A stretch of DNA of 64,000 bases from Aotearoamyces nothofagi (GCA_015345905.1 JADDTR010000005.1:1116001-1180000); one strand, 5' to 3'; positions 1 to 10,722 are shown, numbered from the stretch's first letter. Translations and numbers: made by a program. Notes: generated from the letters alone by a model not told the origin.

Positions 1-730
1 GAGGCGTTATGTGCTCCCTGAGATGAATGGCTATAACGTGACATATCTATGGTAGCATATTCCCCACTGCCAACGTCAAACCAAGGCCATGAGTTTCTAT
101 GTTGCGGATAGTCGAGGCTTCACGCAGCAGATCACGGCGACAGGGCCCTATCAGTCGGTATGACTATTACCAATGCCTGAGGTATCAATGAGATGAATGT
201 TAACTTGATGAAAATTGCTGTTATAGATTATACATATATGGACTCCACTGTAGATAAGATTGGCGATGGACGGGGTGGAGTGAAGGTTGGGCGACTGTAT
301 ATATGATATATATAAGGAAATGAGGGAAGCTGTCTGGCACTGAGTGAGGGTAGCTGAGGCTCTCCGGTCTGCCTTGTCCCTTTTCGGGGCGTCTATGCGC
401 ACGGACCATGATCGGTAGTCAAAGCCGATCCGGCCGATCGATAAGAGATCGGCCTAGTAAGCCTTCCTGCTTTGCGTCTAGGCTGGCTCATTTCCTACGA
501 GATTATACGCAAGAGTCCTACAGATTGCGTGTCTCGGACCGCCGTACCGATCATAGACACAGGTAGGATTTATAAACCCGTTTCATTCGTTATCTGTGAT
601 ATCCCAGGTTGACGTGCTCCGTGCCAACCTTCTTCTCCATTTTGTCACTCGGTATATAGGGAAGACTGCCCCCGAGGCTGAGCTGAATTCTTGAGAGCCC
701 GATCAAGTTATACTCCCAGCCGAGACACAT
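1..730. other. Intergenic region upstream of 5-oxoprolinase
   Basis: No convincing gene is visible; open frames here are short and lack family resemblance. The stretch close to the downstream ATG is presumably promoter and 5' UTR. A GATA-type hexamer (GATAAG) lies near 440 inside a short inverted CGGCCGATC/GATCGGCC context, but I cannot assign it a function. Confidence 0.5.
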
Positions 731-3700
731 ATGATGGCTATCCAATCACTTGGGATTCGTATATCGATAGACCGTGGAGGAACCTTTACCGATGTTCACG
801 CATCTATTCCGGGCCGCGACGACATCATCCTCAAACTCCTCTCAGTCGACCCGGCGAACTACGATGATGCTCCTACAGAGGGGATCCGCCGTATTCTGTG
901 CATTTCCACAGGAGAGAGCATTGCCCGTGGTGAACTGCTGGATCTTGTACACATCAAGTCTATACGAATGGGCACAACAGTTGCGACAAATGCTCTCTTG
1001 GAGAGAAAGGGTGCTAGGTCTGCACTTCTAATAACCAAGGGCTTCAAAGATCTCCTTCTAATAGGTAATCAGTCGAGACCGAAGATATTTGATCTCTCAG
1101 CCAAGAAGGCAGAGGTGCTCTATGAAAAGGTGGTGGAAATCGATGAACGGGTCACACTTGAAGAGTACACCGAAAATCCAAACCCACAGCCAATTAGCGA
1201 CTTGTCGGGTTTGGTTGAGGGTGTTACTGGAGAATATGTCAGTGTTCTTACGAAACCTAACCTGGATGTTGTAAAGAAGAACCTGGAAGACCTCTGGAAT
1301 GACGGATTTCGGTCAATAGCGGTTGTCCTTTTATTTTCATACACATATCCGGAACACGAAATATCCATCGGGAAGCTTGCTGCCAGCATGGGTTTCTCTG
1401 TTGCATTATCATCTGCTCTCCAACCTATGATCAAGATTGTACCTCGAGGCATGTCAGCAACAGCTGATGCATATTTGACGCCAATTATCAAGGGCTACCT
1501 CGAATCTATTTCGGCAAACTTCAGAGGAGGCCTCGGATCACAGTCTACCAGATGCGAGTTCATGCAGTCCGATGGTGGTTTAGTTGATTTCCGTAGGTTC
1601 AGTGGCCTTAAGGCAATCTTGTCTGGACCAGCAGGTGGCGTAGTTGGCTACGCACAAACTTCTTGGGATGATAAAGAGCGTGTCCCAATTATCGGATTTG
1701 ACATGGGTGGAACGTCTACCGATGTTTCCAGATATGCCGGCTCGTATGAGCATTCATTCGAAAGCACCACAGCTGGTGTCCTAATCCAGTCACCACAATT
1801 AGACATTAACACGGTAGCGGCTGGAGGTGGATCTATGCTTTTCTGGCGGAATGGCCTGTTCGCAGTCGGTCCTGAGTCGGCATCAGCACATCCGGGACCA
1901 GCATGTTACAGAAAGGGTGGCCCTCTCACTGTTACAGATGCGAATTTGTTTTTAGGACGACTGCTACCTGAATACTTTCCAAAGATATTTGGCCCTAAGG
2001 AGAACGAGCCATTGGACTTTAAGATCACAGCTCAAAAATTTGCAGAGTTGACAGAAAAGATCAATACAGAACAGATCGAAATTGGTGGTTCACCTCTTAC
2101 AGCCGAGGATGTTGCTCTTGGCTTCCTCAACGTTGCAGATGAATCAATGGCTCGACCTATTCGAGCACTTACAGAAGCCCGTGGTCACGATGTTTCTGCA
2201 CACAACCTTGCTTGTTTCGGTGGAGCTGGAGGTCAACATGCCTGCTCAGTTGCCACAGTTCTTAACATTTCGCGAGTTGTCATTCACAAATACTCCTCTA
2301 TTCTATCTGCGTACGGCATGGCACTGGCTGATATCGTCCATGAGATCCAGCGACCTGCAGCTCTAATATACAACACATCAACCCAGGATGAAGCTCGCCT
2401 TACACTACTTCAACTTGTTGATGAATCTACAAAAGAGCTTCTCTCACAGGGATTTAAACCCGAAAAGATATCTCATGAATTATACCTTAATATGCGCTAT
2501 CAAGGCTCAAACACTGCCCTCATGATATTGAAGGGTGACAGCTGGGATTTTGCCACAGAGTTTGAAAAGAGACATCAGCTAGAGTTTGGATGCATCTCCA
2601 AGAAACAGATCATTGTTGATGATTTCCGTGTTCGAAGTACTGGATCGTCCTTCGCCAAAACTGAGAAAAGCCCTTACGAGCAAATGACAGAGGTGACGCT
2701 TAGAGATGTTCCCTCAAGACAGGCAAAGGAGACTGCAGAAGTGTACTTTGGAAAAGATGTCGGTCGCACCAAGACACCCCTTTTCTTACTAGGAGATCTA
2801 GAGAAAGGCGGTAGAATTGCTGGTCCCGCCATGCTCATTGATAATACGCAAACAATTGTGGTCTTTCCAGGCGCCGTCGCCAAAATTTTGGAAAGCTGCG
2901 TTGTTATCGATTTCAATGAGAAACAGCCATTTGTTGAGAGTAAGTCAGTCACCAGAGATACCAAGATTGATCCCATCCAACTATCGATATTTGGAAACCG
3001 CTTCATGTCCATTGCAGAGCAAATGGGTCGTACTCTTCAAAAAACGTCAGTTTCGACCAATATTAAGGAACGCCTAGACTTCTCTTGTGCTCTGTTCTCC
3101 CCAGATGGTGGACTTGTTGCTAATGCTCCTCATGTTCCCGTTCACTTGGGATCTATGCAATTCGCTGTCAAGTATCAACATAACTTCTGGAAGGATAGAC
3201 TACAAGATGGTGATGTCCTTGTTACAAACCACCCAGCTTGTGGTGGGACCCATTTACCTGATATTACCGTCATCACACCAGTATTTGATGGAGATGAGAT
3301 TGTCTTCTATGTTGCATCACGAGGCCATCACGCTGATATCGGTGGTGTGCTACCAGGATCTATGCCGCCGACCTCAACAGAGTTATGGCAAGAAGGAGCA
3401 GCAATTGAAGCTGGAAAAATCATGACTCGTGGTCATTTTAACGAAGAGAGGATGACTCAGCTATTATTGAGAGACCCGGCTCAGTATGAAGGATGTTCTG
3501 GGACCCGCTGCTTGCAAGATAATCTGTCAGATTTACAGGCTCAGATTGCTGCAAACATCAAGGGAATCAATCTGATCAGAAGCTTGATTGAGGAATCTGG
3601 CTTGAGAAGTGTCCACCGCTACATGTACGCCATCCAGACCACTGCCGAAGTTGCAGTCAGAGAGCTTTTGAAAACTACATACAAGACTTTCGGTGGAAAG

Positions 3701-4588
3701 AAACTTGAGGCAGTTGACTACATGGACGATGGAACGCCAATTAAACTTGCTATTACCATTGACCCTACAAAGGGCGAAGCTATCTTTGATTTTGATGGTA
3801 CTGGCCCAGAAGTATACGGCAATACCAATGCACCCAGCGCGATCACCCACTCGGCAGTAATCTACTGTCTTCGCTCCCTCATCCAGGCCGATATCCCACT
3901 AAACCAGGGTTGTCTTACGCCCATCGACATTCGAATCCCACCTCGCTCTCTCCTTGCTCCGTCTAAAACTGCCGGCGTTGTCGGTGGAAATGTTCTCACT
4001 TCCCAGCGTATTACCGATGTTGTGCTCAAAGCTTTTCACGCTTGTGCTGCTTCACAAGGCTGCTGTAATAACTTGACCTTTGGTACCGGTGGAAAATCCG
4101 CAACAGGCGAGCATGTCGAGGGGTTCGGATACTACGAGACAATCGCCGGCGGGAGCGGTGCTGGCCCAACATGGAATGGCCAGAGCGGTGTGCACACGCA
4201 CATGACAAACACGCACATCACCGACCCGGAAATCTTCGAGAAGCGCTACCCCTGCATCCTTCGCCAATTCGGACTGCGCGAAGGTTCCGGCGGCGAAGGG
4301 CTGCATCCCGGCGGTGACGGCGTCATTCGAGATATCGAATTCCTGATCCCCGTCCAGTGCTCGATCCTGTCGGAAAGAAGAAGCTACAGGCCGTATGGCT
4401 TGGAAGGCGGCGGCAAGGGCGCCTCGGGTCTTAACTTGTGGATCAAGAAAGATAAGAAGACGGGAGAGGATAGGATTGTTAATTTGGGAGGAAAGGGAAC
4501 GGCAAAGTTCTCGGCGGGTGATCGGATCGTGCTGCATACGCCGGGTGGTGGTGCTTGGGGTGCGAAGGCATTAACGGCTGGCGTGTAG
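731..4588 (+). CDS. OXP1: 5-oxoprolinase (ATP-hydrolysing), single exon, full length
   Basis: This intronless 1285-codon gene encodes the cytosolic enzyme that opens 5-oxoproline to glutamate at the cost of ATP, a step of the gamma-glutamyl cycle of glutathione turnover. The order of domains is that of the eukaryotic enzyme: a hydantoinase A/oxoprolinase N-terminal domain starting with the phosphate-binding motif DRGGTFTDV near residue 15, a hydantoinase A domain with GFDMGGTSTDVSR near residue 325 and AHPGPACYRKGGPLTVTDAN near 390, and a hydantoinase B domain from about residue 745 to the C-terminus with GNVLTSQRITDVVLKAF and a glycine-rich GGKGASG/PGGGAWG end. The length matches the usual size of about 1280 residues. 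Two ATG codons stand in tandem at the start and either could be used. No interruption is seen, so the gene looks functional. Confidence 0.97.
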   Translation: MMAIQSLGIRISIDRGGTFTDVHASIPGRDDIILKLLSVDPANYDDAPTEGIRRILCISTGESIARGELLDLVHIKSIRMGTTVATNALLERKGARSALLITKGFKDLLLIGNQSRPKIFDLSAKKAEVLYEKVVEIDERVTLEEYTENPNPQPISDLSGLVEGVTGEYVSVLTKPNLDVVKKNLEDLWNDGFRSIAVVLLFSYTYPEHEISIGKLAASMGFSVALSSALQPMIKIVPRGMSATADAYLTPIIKGYLESISANFRGGLGSQSTRCEFMQSDGGLVDFRRFSGLKAILSGPAGGVVGYAQTSWDDKERVPIIGFDMGGTSTDVSRYAGSYEHSFESTTAGVLIQSPQLDINTVAAGGGSMLFWRNGLFAVGPESASAHPGPACYRKGGPLTVTDANLFLGRLLPEYFPKIFGPKENEPLDFKITAQKFAELTEKINTEQIEIGGSPLTAEDVALGFLNVADESMARPIRALTEARGHDVSAHNLACFGGAGGQHACSVATVLNISRVVIHKYSSILSAYGMALADIVHEIQRPAALIYNTSTQDEARLTLLQLVDESTKELLSQGFKPEKISHELYLNMRYQGSNTALMILKGDSWDFATEFEKRHQLEFGCISKKQIIVDDFRVRSTGSSFAKTEKSPYEQMTEVTLRDVPSRQAKETAEVYFGKDVGRTKTPLFLLGDLEKGGRIAGPAMLIDNTQTIVVFPGAVAKILESCVVIDFNEKQPFVESKSVTRDTKIDPIQLSIFGNRFMSIAEQMGRTLQKTSVSTNIKERLDFSCALFSPDGGLVANAPHVPVHLGSMQFAVKYQHNFWKDRLQDGDVLVTNHPACGGTHLPDITVITPVFDGDEIVFYVASRGHHADIGGVLPGSMPPTSTELWQEGAAIEAGKIMTRGHFNEERMTQLLLRDPAQYEGCSGTRCLQDNLSDLQAQIAANIKGINLIRSLIEESGLRSVHRYMYAIQTTAEVAVRELLKTTYKTFGGKKLEAVDYMDDGTPIKLAITIDPTKGEAIFDFDGTGPEVYGNTNAPSAITHSAVIYCLRSLIQADIPLNQGCLTPIDIRIPPRSLLAPSKTAGVVGGNVLTSQRITDVVLKAFHACAASQGCCNNLTFGTGGKSATGEHVEGFGYYETIAGGSGAGPTWNGQSGVHTHMTNTHITDPEIFEKRYPCILRQFGLREGSGGEGLHPGGDGVIRDIEFLIPVQCSILSERRSYRPYGLEGGGKGASGLNLWIKKDKKTGEDRIVNLGGKGTAKFSAGDRIVLHTPGGGAWGAKALTAGV

Positions 4589-5378
4589 TGATCAATATCT
4601 AGCTATCTAAATCATATAGAGGCCATATTCAAATTAGTCGGGCTTTATCTTCTTACAAACTCCTGCTTGCAATTCAAGCCAACCATTCATTCTTCTACGG
4701 GACAGTTAGCTAGGACATATCTTGCCTTGCCATCGCTTCTTTCGTTATTTCTTCACATGTGATATCATCGTAATCATCGGGCAAATCTCGCCGACACAAA
4801 AGACTGTCACCAGCCCTTCCAAGGTCACCGTCCGCGACTTACTACAACCCTAACCCTAACCATAAGAGGATCATTTTCCAGCAAGTTGTGTAATTATGGA
4901 ATATTTACCGCGACAAGCACACACAGGCAGACTGTACGAAGAGAGATATCGTTAACAACATTTATAAGTAGCAGCATTGGCATTTTGCTTGTAGCTGTTG
5001 TTGACATGCACAGATCGAAGCATGCTCCGGTACTCGAGATCCATGCCTATATTCTTAGGCTGAAACAACAACGTATGACCGATGAGCCAGACCGTTGAGT
5101 GGCGATGGTGACAGTGTTGGAATATATCGCCGGCCAAAGATATTACAGGCATTCGGCTGAAGGGTGCGGGATGAACAAAAAAACAAGTAAAATCGAATGA
5201 ATCGAGTTGGTAACTGTGTCGAAAATCAAGGCGCTAGAAATCCATTTCCCAGTTCTTCGGTTGTTGGCGATAAATGAGGTCATCCGCAGCGCCCAGAAGT
5301 AAGCGTTATAAAGATATTAAAGCCCCGTGGCCAGCAACGATTGATAGATTGGTATCTGTGCTGGGCTTCAGTAACATC
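4589..5378. other. Intergenic region with a short interstitial telomere-type repeat
   Basis: This gap separates 5-oxoprolinase from the GH64 gene. It contains two and a half tandem copies of the fungal telomere hexamer CCCTAA at about 4846-4861. A possible short 5' exon and intron of the glucanase lie near its end: GTAAGC near 5298 and a CTTCAG acceptor at about 5370. No separate gene is visible. Confidence 0.5.
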
Positions 5379-6557
5379 ATGGATAGTCTCACAATCACGC
5401 TCAGGAACCAGACTGCGTTCCGGACGGTTTATGCGCACGTCACGGGGATCCCTCTGGACTCCAGCAGAGGCAATGTCTTCTTTCTCCTTTCCGACGGCAA
5501 AACTCCATATTATCCCACCCAGCCTCCAGCAAACCAGACACTGGTTACCGAGAACATAGCGATCCCACTCGGTGTTCCCGGCTCGCCGCCTACGCAAATT
5601 GTCGTCCCGAGGCTCGCCGGTGCGCGGATCTGTTTTTCCGTCGACACGCCCCTGAAGTTCTTCCTCAATCTCGGCCCAGCCATTGCAGAGCCGTCAATTA
5701 CCAATAATACTGATCTGAATTATAACACCTTGTGGGACTTTTGCGAATTCACCTTCAATGGCCAACTGTTCGCGAATATCAGCTATGTAGACTTCGTGTC
5801 GATACCTATCGCCATGAGCCTGACTGGAAACAGCGGCACCCAGACTGTGGCTGGATTTCCTGCAGATGGCTTGGAGAGGGTTTGTGAGGCGTTGCGAAGG
5901 CAGAATGCTGAAGATGGAGCTGGGTGGGACCGTCTCATCTACGCACCGAATGGCAAGACGATCCGTGTGTTGAGTCCTAACAGTGCAATCGCGGCGCCTC
6001 CAGACCTCGGATTCCCCAAATTCGCTGGATACTGGGAGCCGTACGTTGATTTCGTATGGAGTAAATATCAGTCTCCGAATCCACCATTGATCATAGACAC
6101 CCAAAGCGGAGGAATATTCCGTGGAAACGTCGAAGGTGGTGTCTTCAAGTTCACCGGCAAAGATAACAACGGTACCGATGTGAGCTATACATTTACCAAG
6201 CCCACTTCTCAAGACATCTTCAGCTGCAGCTCAGGGCCTTTTGCACTACCGAATAACCTCCACGGAAACATCGGTGCGCGAGTTTGTGCTGCATTCCATC
6301 GCAGTACTATCGACATCAGTCCAAATCAGCCTCATGAGCCTGATGTAGGGACATATTACCGCCAAAAGTCGCCAGGGCAGAAGTGTCCGACAAATCATTT
6401 TTCGAGAATATTGCACAAGGTTAATGTTGACAAAAAGGGATATGCGTTCCCATATGATGATGTGAAGCCGGATGGCGGGATAGATCAGGCTGGAGCTGTG
6501 GCAGATGCGAGCCCAGCTGAATTTGTGGTTACTCTAGGCGGCTTAGGTGGCAGATAG
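5379..6557 (+). CDS. GH64 family (beta-1,3-glucanase, thaumatin-like fold) protein
   Basis: The product (392 residues from the ATG at 5379) resembles glycoside hydrolase family 64, which cleaves beta-1,3-glucan. Supporting segments are DSLTITLRNQT at the start, GARICFSVD, the TLWDFCEFTFNG and YVDFVSIPIAMSLTG block that carries the family's acidic centre, and FAGYWEPYVDFVW. An ATG at 5274 in the same frame would add 35 residues, but GTAAGC near 5298 and an acceptor just before 5371 suggest that this stretch is a 5' exon and intron, so the later ATG is preferred. I see no clear signal peptide with either start, which is unusual for a wall-active enzyme. The last 33 codons and the 3' flank are duplicated downstream of an unresolved base. 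Confidence 0.85.
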   Translation: MDSLTITLRNQTAFRTVYAHVTGIPLDSSRGNVFFLLSDGKTPYYPTQPPANQTLVTENIAIPLGVPGSPPTQIVVPRLAGARICFSVDTPLKFFLNLGPAIAEPSITNNTDLNYNTLWDFCEFTFNGQLFANISYVDFVSIPIAMSLTGNSGTQTVAGFPADGLERVCEALRRQNAEDGAGWDRLIYAPNGKTIRVLSPNSAIAAPPDLGFPKFAGYWEPYVDFVWSKYQSPNPPLIIDTQSGGIFRGNVEGGVFKFTGKDNNGTDVSYTFTKPTSQDIFSCSSGPFALPNNLHGNIGARVCAAFHRSTIDISPNQPHEPDVGTYYRQKSPGQKCPTNHFSRILHKVNVDKKGYAFPYDDVKPDGGIDQAGAVADASPAEFVVTLGGLGGR

Positions 6558-6976
6558 AAGGAGTTTTGATATTTTATATAGCCTTGACTGACTTGGATTG
6601 GATAAGGTCTTTGTAAAATAAATGTAGGATATACGTTCAAATTTATGGCCCTCGAAACTGCTAGAAGCTGTGCTTAACATTGGATAACCGAGATAGCAAG
6701 GAGAGTGGCTCTGTGTGNATGTGAAGCCGGATGGCGGGATAGATCAGGCTGGAGCTGTGGCAGATGCGAGCCCAGCTGAATTTGTGGTTACTCTAGGCGG
6801 CTTAGGTGGCAGATAGAAGGAGTTTTGATATTTTATATAGCCTTGACTGACTTGGATTGGATAAGGTCTTTGTAAAATAAATGTAGGATATACGTTCAAA
6901 TTTATGGCCCTCGAAACTGCTAGAAGCTGTGCTTAACATTGGATAACCGAGATAGCAAGGAGAGTGGCTCTGTGTG
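6460..6976. repeat. Exact 258-bp direct repeat around a single N (probable assembly seam)
   Basis: Bases 6460-6717 and 6719-6976 are identical throughout, and the only base between them is an undetermined n at 6718. The first copy holds the last codons and 3' flank of the GH64 gene; the second begins in the same codon and simply repeats it. Perfect identity with a lone N at the joint is what two overlapping contigs that were abutted rather than merged would give. A real tandem duplication is possible but less likely. Confidence 0.9.
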
Positions 6977-7874
6977 AAGCTTCCTGGAATCACGATGCAA
7001 ATTTCTTAGCCTCTGAGGACGAGATTAGCTTGGAATATAAAGTATTCCGAAATCACTTCATTCTAGATCGTGATATCTCTACATGTTCAAAACTCCATAT
7101 CTTCAGTACTGAACTTTGTATTGCATTGCATTAGAACTTATTGTGGCTTAATGTGTGCTTTTTCGGATGTGCACCGTTCCTGGATTGCCGGAGGGGCTAG
7201 CGACCGATTTATTTGTTCGCCGACTATACATTAATGAAAATTGCCGAAGAAATCAGGACAAGAGGCTTGCTTAGAAGGCTGAGGCCATTTGCAAAATTGA
7301 TGACACACCTATGTATTTTTTCTTTTGAATATTTGTTGTTACTCAAGGTGGTATCCAAGGGCTCGGCTTTCGTCACATTGAGCAAGCTACACGACCGACG
7401 TCTTATATGCGTTACCGGCGCTGATATAGATGAAAGAACATGTAGATATTTTAGGGCATGATAGGGTGCTTTAAAAAAATATTAATACAAAAATCAGAGT
7501 GTCCAACAATTATAAATTTATAATGATTTTACAATGATTTTATTTGATTATGATTCGTCTGTCATATTTAAATCATTCATTACCCTGAGGCTTAGTTAGG
7601 TTATACAGGGTGGGGATATTTATCAATCATTATATAGAAACAAGAATAACTCACCAAATAACTACTAGCAATCTGATAAATAATTATGAACAACTACAAA
7701 CACCCAGTTGAGGGGATCAATGACAGTGACCATCTCTCCTCAACGCTCGGTAAAAATAGCAGCTGGGCGAACCGAGCCAACCGTTCCGCGGACCTGTTGT
7801 TGCACTCGTATATAGCGAGATAAGCAAAAACCAAGAAAATTCAAACCCCAATACGCGTCTACCGCGCAAAACAT
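6977..7874. other. AT-rich intergenic region
   Basis: No gene is recognisable. The part from about 7450 to 7700 is strongly AT-rich with short imperfect repeats, as often seen for decayed repeats in fungal genomes, but I cannot name a parent element. Confidence 0.5.
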
Positions 7875-8006
7875 GGTTCATTGGTGTAATGGTCAGCACG
7901 GTAAGCATTTTCCGGTGAACATAAAAATCGTAAAGATTCTCTGCTGATTACTCATAATAGTCGGATTCTGATTCCGGAGATATTGGTTCGATTCCTATAT
8001 GAACCT
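7875..8006 (+). tRNA. tRNA-Gln (anticodon CUG) with a 60-nt GT-AG insertion between D-arm and anticodon arm
   Basis: Acceptor strands GGTTCAT (7875-7881) and ATGAACC (7999-8005) pair perfectly and are followed by a discriminator base. The A box TGGTGTAATGG and the B box GGTTCGATTCC fit the Pol III consensus. The anticodon stem is 7961-7965 with 7973-7977, and its loop TTCTGAT reads CUG, for glutamine. The T-stem has one T-T mismatch. Bases 7901-7960 lie between position 26 and position 27 of the tRNA; removing exactly these 60 nt gives a normal 72-nt tRNA. The insertion starts GTAAGC, ends ATAATAG and has a CTGAT branch-like motif 13 nt before its end, like the short mRNA introns of the neighbouring genes. 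Eukaryotic nuclear tRNA introns normally sit at 37/38. The alternative is a disrupted tRNA copy. Confidence 0.8.
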
Positions 8007-8035
8007 CATTCATACTGAGGATTCACGTGTGCTTC

Positions 8036-8042
8036 TTTTTTT
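8036..8042 (+). terminator. Candidate Pol III terminator (T7 run) for the tRNA-Gln gene
   Basis: A run of seven T residues lies about 30 nt downstream of the tRNA 3' end. Pol III stops at such runs. The spacing is longer than typical but acceptable. Confidence 0.5.
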
Positions 8043-9115
8043 GTGAAACTTTTTTCTTTTTCGGGGAGTTTGTGTTGTGTTCGCTAATTTTTAGCTAAGC
8101 GTCACTTCGCTTTGGAATTGAGTTTTCTTGATTACCCTAAGGCATGGAATCTATGCCTCAGGCACACACTCATGAAACGCAAGTTGTCGATTTAGAGACT
8201 TATTGTACAACTTCTCTATTTTCTTTTTGGCATACGAGAATGATGCTGTAGCTTATGACGGTTCAGGATCGATGTGCTTTTGTCAGAAGATATCTCTATG
8301 ATCAGCTATTAAGCTTATATTATGAAAACCTACTTCATGGCCTCATATCTGCACTCTTCAGTTTACCTAGGTATCATGCTAGCCTCTTTGTACGGTGTAC
8401 CTATCAAATCCTTTTGCCCAAGACTTTTCCAGATCAAGCTCTTCTTTATATTCAAGCGATATGATCCTTTGCAAGCTGAACTGACGATCGAATTCTAAGA
8501 GGGATTAGGAAGCGGTTAAGAAACCGGGTTAACACGGTTAGAGGCTTGATATATCTCTTTTCAAGTAGATGCTTGTGCTTTTTTATGAATATATCTGGCT
8601 TGAAGATACTGCAATTCGAGCTCGACCCAACACCTGTCAGTCCAAAGCACTCTGTCAGACCCGGCCAACGTTTACTCATCTTCGAAGGCTTTGCACTGTC
8701 GGCGATATTTCCCACCAGTCTTCGGGGGGTTTGAGTATGCCATCGCTAATGCAACTAGACCGAAACATAACAGAGTTGCCGCTCCATGTATCCCCAGCTT
8801 CCTTATTCCCTATCCCATGTCCTCTGTCCCTAAGCCTTACATCAACGGTGATGATCCACATGCTATTTTAGTACTAGCCCCATCACCCCACGATGACACG
8901 ATCCACATGCCATATCAGGACTAGCGTATTCCTGGTATAATCCTCGCCTTCGAAAGTTCAACCTCCTCTCCTCCGACAATCATTTTTCCTCTTGACGCTC
9001 TTCTTTCGAGTAATCAGAACCTTCTACCTTATACAGCTTCTTCTTCACAGGAGCGGCAAATTTTGTTGTCGCTCGTCAAACCGTGTCCGAGAACCCCAGC
9101 GATCACCAACAATGC
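8043..9115. other. Intergenic region upstream of the first bZIP gene
   Basis: No protein family is recognised. The last few hundred bases are pyrimidine-rich and probably include the promoter and leader of the bZIP gene; upstream coding exons of that gene cannot be excluded. Confidence 0.4.
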
Positions 9116-10254
9116 ATGCCCAGCCATCACAAAAGTACGTGCTACAATACCCACCATAATCTTCACGATTACGGTCGGTCAACGACTGACTCAACTTCGT
9201 CTTCTGCAACTTGTCTCTGGTATCTACGCCCATATGGCTGCGCCCATGAACGTGCACGTTCCGGTGCCCCATTTATTAATTCCTGTTCTTCGTTACGCTG
9301 CTTCCAGTGTGCCGGAGATATCACCGACCCTTTAAATACTGATGGTATTGCTTCTTCTTCGTCTACCATCAGTGATCTCGTCTCGTATCCTCAGTTTATT
9401 GCCTCTGATTCGAATTTTGGCACTGCGCCCGTCTCATGCAATACTCATGGTTCTTTTCAACAAGCTCGCAATCCCGGTGTGGGAGACGATCATCTCCCGA
9501 TCTCTGTACAGCAACACCATGGAGGATGCAACTGCCACAGGCCTCACTGTCTCAACGTTCTGCTAGATAGGAGAGGTTTAGAGTCCTCGAAAAGCCTCCA
9601 ACAATTACCACATTGCGATTCCTTTTCGTCGAATGCTTTGGATCAAACAATTTCCCTGGAAACTCAAGACTCTCATGTTGGCACATTTGAAAATCCATTC
9701 TTGGAAGAAGATTATGATATCAACATGTCAACGCCCGACCTTTGGCAGTTTGGGTAAGCTTTATCAACTTTATGTTATATACGATGACTAAGATTAATAG
9801 TGGCTCATCGCCTAACTTCGATATGGAGTCCAATCTGTTTGGCTTCTTACCCTCATTCCCAGATACGAACAATCCACAGGATTATCTTCCAGATCTATCT
9901 CCATTCGAGGTTGACATGCCGGAATCTAATCTCAGAACCCCATCACAAATATCTACCTCTGGATCTACGGAAGCCACTGTAGCTCCATCAAGTCAAGATT
10001 CTGCAACACAGAGCATCCCCCCCACTCCATCTCCCGAAGAAGACGTCAGTTCAGGTTTCTTGTTCGTAGATAACAACGACAAGAAATTGGCTGCACGCTG
10101 TCGCAACACTCTCGCAGCCCGGAAATACCGAAAGACCAAGATGTCAAAGGTTGCAGAGCTCGAAGAGAAACTTCGAGCTATGGAGGTGGAGAAGGATAAG
10201 TGGAAAGCTAAGGCACAGCTCTGGGAAAGGGCTTTGCGGAATTCGGGAATGTGA
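9116..10254 (+). CDS. bZIP transcription factor, C-terminal GCN4-like basic region
   Basis: Two exons, 9116-9753 and 9801-10254, joined by a 47-nt GT-AG intron (GTAAGC...ATTAATAG) keep the frame and give 363 residues. The C-terminus has a basic region, RCRNTLAARKYRKTKM, directly followed by a short zipper-type coil (VAELEEKLRAMEVEKDKWKA), so the protein should bind DNA as a dimer in the nucleus. The middle is rich in Ser, Pro and acidic residues (SIPPTPSPEED), as in activation domains. Class and position resemble GCN4/CPC1-type factors, but the long N-terminal part is not familiar. The N-terminus is uncertain: 9116 is the first in-frame ATG, and the Cys-rich stretch coded at about 9215-9325 may contain an unrecognised intron. 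Confidence 0.75.
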
Positions 10255-10722
10255 TTGATGCAATGATGGATGATGGATGATTGATTGATTGATTGAATAA
10301 ATCGTTGAAATTGCAGCAAGGAATTGCTAAGCAGTTTGCTTAGAGAATATTAATTTATTTTCTATCTATTCTATGCCTCGGTCAGATTTTGCCTACTAGA
10401 TTGATGCAGGTGATTACAAGACCGATATGTTGGGTTCATCCACCTCGATTACTTAGCTCCCGCGTATTTGCGAACTGAAACTACTACGCCCATCCATCTT
10501 CCTACCCAGAACGTTAATCGTTGCCTATGAAAATAGCGTCAAGTCTAAAGAACATCTTGCATCTCCTCAGAACGTTAGGTCGGCAGCACGAAAGAAACAG
10601 AAACAGCAGAGGTCAGAGAGAGAACATCATATAATATCATAATTCATTACGTCTCCCCTATTACGGACTAGGAATTACCTCTCTCCCTTTATCTATTTCG
10701 CTACTAAACGACTAGGACCCGC
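10255..10722. other. Intergenic region between convergent bZIP and permease genes
   Basis: 3' flanks of two convergent genes; a short ATTG/GATT-rich run occurs near 10270. No further feature is seen. Confidence 0.5.

Noticed and set aside
4846-4861. Chromosome end
   Set aside because: Only two and a half units, flanked on both sides by intact genes.
6719-6976. A genuine tandem duplication of the GH64 3' end
   Set aside because: Complete identity and an undetermined base exactly at the joint are better explained by an unmerged overlap.
7875-8006. Reading the tRNA as having a normal intron at 37/38
   Set aside because: The anticodon loop TTCTGAT and both stem strands are contiguous; the interruption lies before the anticodon stem, so the usual intron position is intact.
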